Under the pieces are notes generated by a model, which saw only the letters and a program-made list of their open reading frames with translations, did not search any database and was not told the DNA's origin. DNA of 64,000 nt from Treponema socranskii subsp. paredis ATCC 35535. Lineage in GTDB: Bacteria > Spirochaetota > Spirochaetia > Treponematales > Treponemataceae. The stretch lies in NCBI GenBank assembly GCA_000413015.1, contig KE332516.1:62001-126000 (forward strand). The letters run 5' to 3'. The translations under genes and the position numbers were made by a program. Each line of letters opens with the position of its first letter. Within the stretch, counting starts at the first letter, position 1. This document shows positions 61,503 through 64,000 of this stretch, in pieces.

Positions 61503-62207
61503 TCAATAGTGTTTTTTAACGAGCTCGCGATTTGTCGTCTTTTTTGCAAAAAACGAACCTATAAACTGCAAAAGGCAGATAAACAGCAAGAGCACGATGA
61601 TACATGCATAGATGATATCCTGATGATTCAATCCCTGCCCGTAGTTGATTGCAAAATCTCCGAGCCCGCCCGCGCCGACGGCGCCCGCCATCGTCGTAAG
61701 ACCGACGAGAGAAATCGCCGTGATCGTCGTTACGCGAATGAGTTCCGGCACCGATTCGTGAAGATACACGCGGAAGATCAAACCGAACGTACCGCTTCCC
61801 ATACTGCGCGCCGCTTCCGCCTTTCCGGGATCGACGTTTTCAAGGGCGGTTTCGACTTGACGCGAAAAAAACGGCACCGTTCCGAAAATAAGCGGAATGA
61901 TCGCCCCCTTCACTCCGATGGCCGTTCCGACGAACGCTCTCGTAAACGGAATCAAAAACACGAGGAGCACGACAAAAGGAATCGATCGGAATAAATTAAT
62001 AAAAATACTGACGATCGTGTAAAGGGTTTTGTTTTCTTTTATACCGTCTTTTTTGAACACGATAAGCAGTACGCCGAAAATCATGCCGAACACGAACGAG
62101 ATTGCGCCCGATATGATAAACATTTGAAACGTCGCCGCACAGTTGGCAAGAAATTTATACCAATAGGAATACAGGTTCGGTAACCATCGTTCTATAAATT
62201 CCATCAT
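61503..62207 (-). CDS. metI: methionine ABC transporter permease
   Basis: 234 residues, five to six membrane segments, with the coupling EAA loop EAARSMGSGTFGLIFRVYLHES (split; about 135-156) and FRSIPFVVLLVFLIPFTR (about 73-90), conserved in MetI. Start ATG overlaps the metN stop (ATGATG; a second ATG 3 nt on is possible). Confidence 0.92.
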   Translation of the reverse strand: MMEFIERWLPNLYSYWYKFLANCAATFQMFIISGAISFVFGMIFGVLLIVFKKDGIKENKTLYTIVSIFINLFRSIPFVVLLVFLIPFTRAFVGTAIGVKGAIIPLIFGTVPFFSRQVETALENVDPGKAEAARSMGSGTFGLIFRVYLHESVPELIRVTTITAISLVGLTTMAGAVGAGGLGDFAINYGQGLNHQDIIYACIIVLLLFICLLQFIGSFFAKKTTNRELVKKHY

Positions 62208-63271
62208 TTGCCTCCGTCGTGAATAATATTTTCAAACACTTTTACGTTTTTACTTCGAAAATACGAAAGAGCGGCGGCGACGTTTTGCGCATCTCCTTTT
62301 ATCGCAGCGATAATCGCACCGAGCGGCTCCCCATGAATGATATCGACGTTTGCGAGTACGATATTCAAATTGACGCCGAACTTTCTCGACACTTCCGAAA
62401 TGAGCGCATCGCCGACGGCATCTTTTTCGAACTGCAATTTAACAAGCGCGCCGCCGCCTTGCGTGCCGATAAGAGCGCCGCCCGATGCGAGCATATCGAT
62501 TTTTGAAAGAGAAGATTGAGAAGCGATAAATTTCTTTGTAATCGCCTGAACGGGAGATGCAAAAATGGTATACACATCCCCTTCTTCGACCACGCGTCCG
62601 TTTTCCATCACCGCAACTTTATGACATATCGATTTGATAACCGACATTTCATGCGTAATGAGAACGATCGTAAGATTTAATTTTTTATTGAGCTCTTTTA
62701 ACAGTGAAAGAATCGATTCGGTCGCTTCGGGATCGAGCGCACTCGTCGCTTCGTCCGAGAGCAGCACGCTCGGATTGTTTGCCAAAGCGCGCGCAACAGC
62801 TACGCGCTGCTTTTGTCCGCCTGAAAGCTGCGACGGATACGCAGCGGCTTTATCGGTGAGGCCGACGAGTTCAAGCAGTTCGAAAACACGGGAGCGGATT
62901 TCCTCTTTTGCAAGCCCCGAATACGCGAGCGGATATGCCACGTTTCCGAACACGGTCGAACGATCGAGCAGATTGAAGTGCTGAAAAATCATACCGATTT
63001 TTTTACGTACTTTTTTCATTTCATGATTGGAAAGCCGTTTGAACTTTCCGTCTTCGTTCCATGTAACGTCCGTGCCGTTTACCGAAATCGAACCGCTGTC
63101 GGGAACTTCGAGTAAATTGATACATCTGATAAGCGAAGATTTTCCCGCCCCGGAATAGCCGATGATGCCGAAAATTTCGCCGTCGCGGATCTGAAGCGAC
63201 ACGTCTTTGATCGCTTCCACGCGTGCGTCTTTGAGACGATACGTTTTGTTGACGTTCTGTAAAACAATCAT
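62204..63271 (-). CDS. metN: methionine ABC transporter ATP-binding protein
   Basis: 355 residues: Walker A GYSGAGKSS (38-46), Q-loop IFQHFNLL, signature LSGGQKQRVAVARAL (about 148-162), Walker B VLLSDEATSALDP, and a C-terminal NIL domain (about 265-345) that senses methionine in E. coli MetN. First gene of metN-metI-metQ-amidohydrolase. A strong promoter lies 29 bp upstream; no ribosome site is obvious in the short leader. Confidence 0.93.
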   Translation of the reverse strand: MIVLQNVNKTYRLKDARVEAIKDVSLQIRDGEIFGIIGYSGAGKSSLIRCINLLEVPDSGSISVNGTDVTWNEDGKFKRLSNHEMKKVRKKIGMIFQHFNLLDRSTVFGNVAYPLAYSGLAKEEIRSRVFELLELVGLTDKAAAYPSQLSGGQKQRVAVARALANNPSVLLSDEATSALDPEATESILSLLKELNKKLNLTIVLITHEMSVIKSICHKVAVMENGRVVEEGDVYTIFASPVQAITKKFIASQSSLSKIDMLASGGALIGTQGGGALVKLQFEKDAVGDALISEVSRKFGVNLNIVLANVDIIHGEPLGAIIAAIKGDAQNVAAALSYFRSKNVKVFENIIHDGGK

Positions 63272-63299
63272 AATAACACTAATAACCTACTGAAATACT

Positions 63300-63328
63300 A
63301 GTATATATAATTTCATAAATACAGTCAA
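63300..63328 (-). promoter_or_regulatory. metNIQ promoter
   Basis: Minus strand TTGACT (63323-63328), 17 nt, TATACT (63300-63305); leader about 22 nt, too short for a SAM riboswitch. Confidence 0.75.
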
Positions 63329-63388
63329 CAGACTTCAGGAGAAAATAAAAAATCCATACCTTCCGCACCGCCGGATCGATTAAAAAAC

Positions 63389-63416
63389 TTGACTTTTGAA
63401 AATGACGATGTACAAT
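63389..63416 (+). promoter_or_regulatory. promoter of the metallo-beta-lactamase-fold gene
   Basis: TTGACT (63389-63394), 16 nt, TACAAT (63411-63416). Divergent from the metN promoter, 60 bp between the -35 boxes. Confidence 0.65.
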
Positions 63417-63444
63417 ATTATTATATTCAAAAAACGGAGAAGCA

Positions 63445-64000
63445 ATGAACACCCTCACGGTACTGCTCGAAAATACGCAAGCCGAACTGAAATCGGTTTC
63501 AGTCGAACACGGGCTCTCTCTTTTGCTCCGCGTCGACGATAAAGCCTTTTTATTCGATACGGGCGCGACGGGCATCTTTACCGACAATGCCCGCCTGATG
63601 AACGTCCGGCTCGACGACTTGGAGTGCGTCGTCATAAGTCACTCTCACTACGATCATGCAGGCGGTTTCGCCTCTTTTGCCGAAAAATACCGCGTACAAG
63701 AACTCGTTACCGGTCCCGATTTTTTTCTTCCGAAATATAATTTTCTAAACGGTGCGTTTACATACCTCGGTGCGAGTTTCGATAAAGCACTGCTCGACAG
63801 CTGCGGCATCGCGCACAGAAAATGCGACGGCTGCCTGCAATTGAGCGATTCGCTCTACGCTTTTTCGGGATTTGCCCGCACTTATGCATTCGAAACGATT
63901 CCCGAACGCTTCGTAAAAGGAGTCGTCGGCAATACCGTCCCTGATTTTTTCAACGACGAAGTCTGCCTCGTGTACGACGGCGGCGCATCACTCACGATCA
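63445..64000 (+). CDS. metallo-beta-lactamase-fold hydrolase, C-terminus beyond window
   Basis: 185 codons visible from ATG 63445 (GGAGA upstream). Metal motif VISHSHYDHAGG (about 69-80) and the early FDTGATG identify the fold; the general layout (MNTLTVLLENTQAEL...LSLLLRVDDKAFLFDTG) resembles the proteins named 7,8-dihydropterin-6-yl-methyl-4-aminobenzene ribofuranosyl 5'-phosphate synthase-like. Substrate unknown. Divergent from metNIQ. Confidence 0.85.
   Translation, partial: MNTLTVLLENTQAELKSVSVEHGLSLLLRVDDKAFLFDTGATGIFTDNARLMNVRLDDLECVVISHSHYDHAGGFASFAEKYRVQELVTGPDFFLPKYNFLNGAFTYLGASFDKALLDSCGIAHRKCDGCLQLSDSLYAFSGFARTYAFETIPERFVKGVVGNTVPDFFNDEVCLVYDGGASLTI

Overview
The window looks like chromosomal DNA of a spirochaete of the Treponema type with roughly balanced GC content. 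Pointers are a class I lysyl-tRNA synthetase, LRR_5 (BspA/TpLRR-like) proteins, a periplasmic MetQ with NIQ transporter, a CimA-type citramalate synthase, an archaeal/fungal-type aspartate-semialdehyde dehydrogenase and an Rpn-type nuclease protein. The species cannot be named from sequence alone. No rRNA, phage, plasmid origin, insertion sequence or CRISPR array was seen.

Layout. 1-8.1 kb: partial Rpn nuclease gene, adenylate kinase, glycerate kinase, L-lactate dehydrogenase, lipid II flippase MurJ, CstA transporter. 8.6-18.2 kb: DtxR-type regulator, then branched-chain amino acid genes (ilvD-ilvB; leuB; cimA), interrupted by a cytoplasmic leucine-rich-repeat protein and a block of structured repeats. 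18.4-22.6 kb: pyridoxal kinase, phosphatase, YigZ, a short topoisomerase IV/gyrase A subunit. 22.6-31.1 kb: an eight-gene aldarate (glucarate-type) catabolic operon on the minus strand with two glucarate dehydratase paralogues, a DapA-family lyase, tartronate-semialdehyde reductase, a tripartite tricarboxylate-type transporter and an IclR regulator. 31.5-39.75 kb: dapA-asd, hydroxyacid dehydrogenase, RluA-type pseudouridine synthase, asnA, apt, hicBA, tyrA and aroF. 40-52.3 kb: heterodimeric ABC exporter, lysS, ddl, oxidoreductase, ispH, yajC-secD-secF. 52.5-58.9 kb: a more AT-rich accessory patch (secreted unknown protein, DUF4143-type ATPase, LRR lipoprotein), tatD, two tRNAs, repeats. 58.9-64 kb: small membrane protein, metNIQ with an M20 amidohydrolase, and a partial metallo-beta-lactamase-fold protein.

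The most notable signals are regulatory or structural. (1) aroF-tyrA is preceded by a 41-codon leader peptide holding a Tyr/Phe run (YAYYYYRFF) and an intrinsic terminator, that is, a transcription attenuator. (2) At least nine genes, including that leader, have their ATG only 6-8 nt after a -10 box and no Shine-Dalgarno site, which predicts leaderless mRNAs. (3) Two families of dispersed multi-hairpin repeats occur between genes, with compensatory base changes in the stems; one copy fills the long 5' leader of cstA. (4) There is an 86-bp tandem array and a 39-bp tandem array of near-palindromes. (5) A perfect 12-bp inverted repeat overlaps the iclR promoter.

Metabolic logic: CimA plus LeuB points to isoleucine made from pyruvate and acetyl-CoA; the aldarate operon would give pyruvate (or 2-oxoglutarate semialdehyde) and tartronate semialdehyde, with GarR and the distant glycerate kinase feeding glycolysis; dapA-asd serve diaminopimelate/lysine synthesis.
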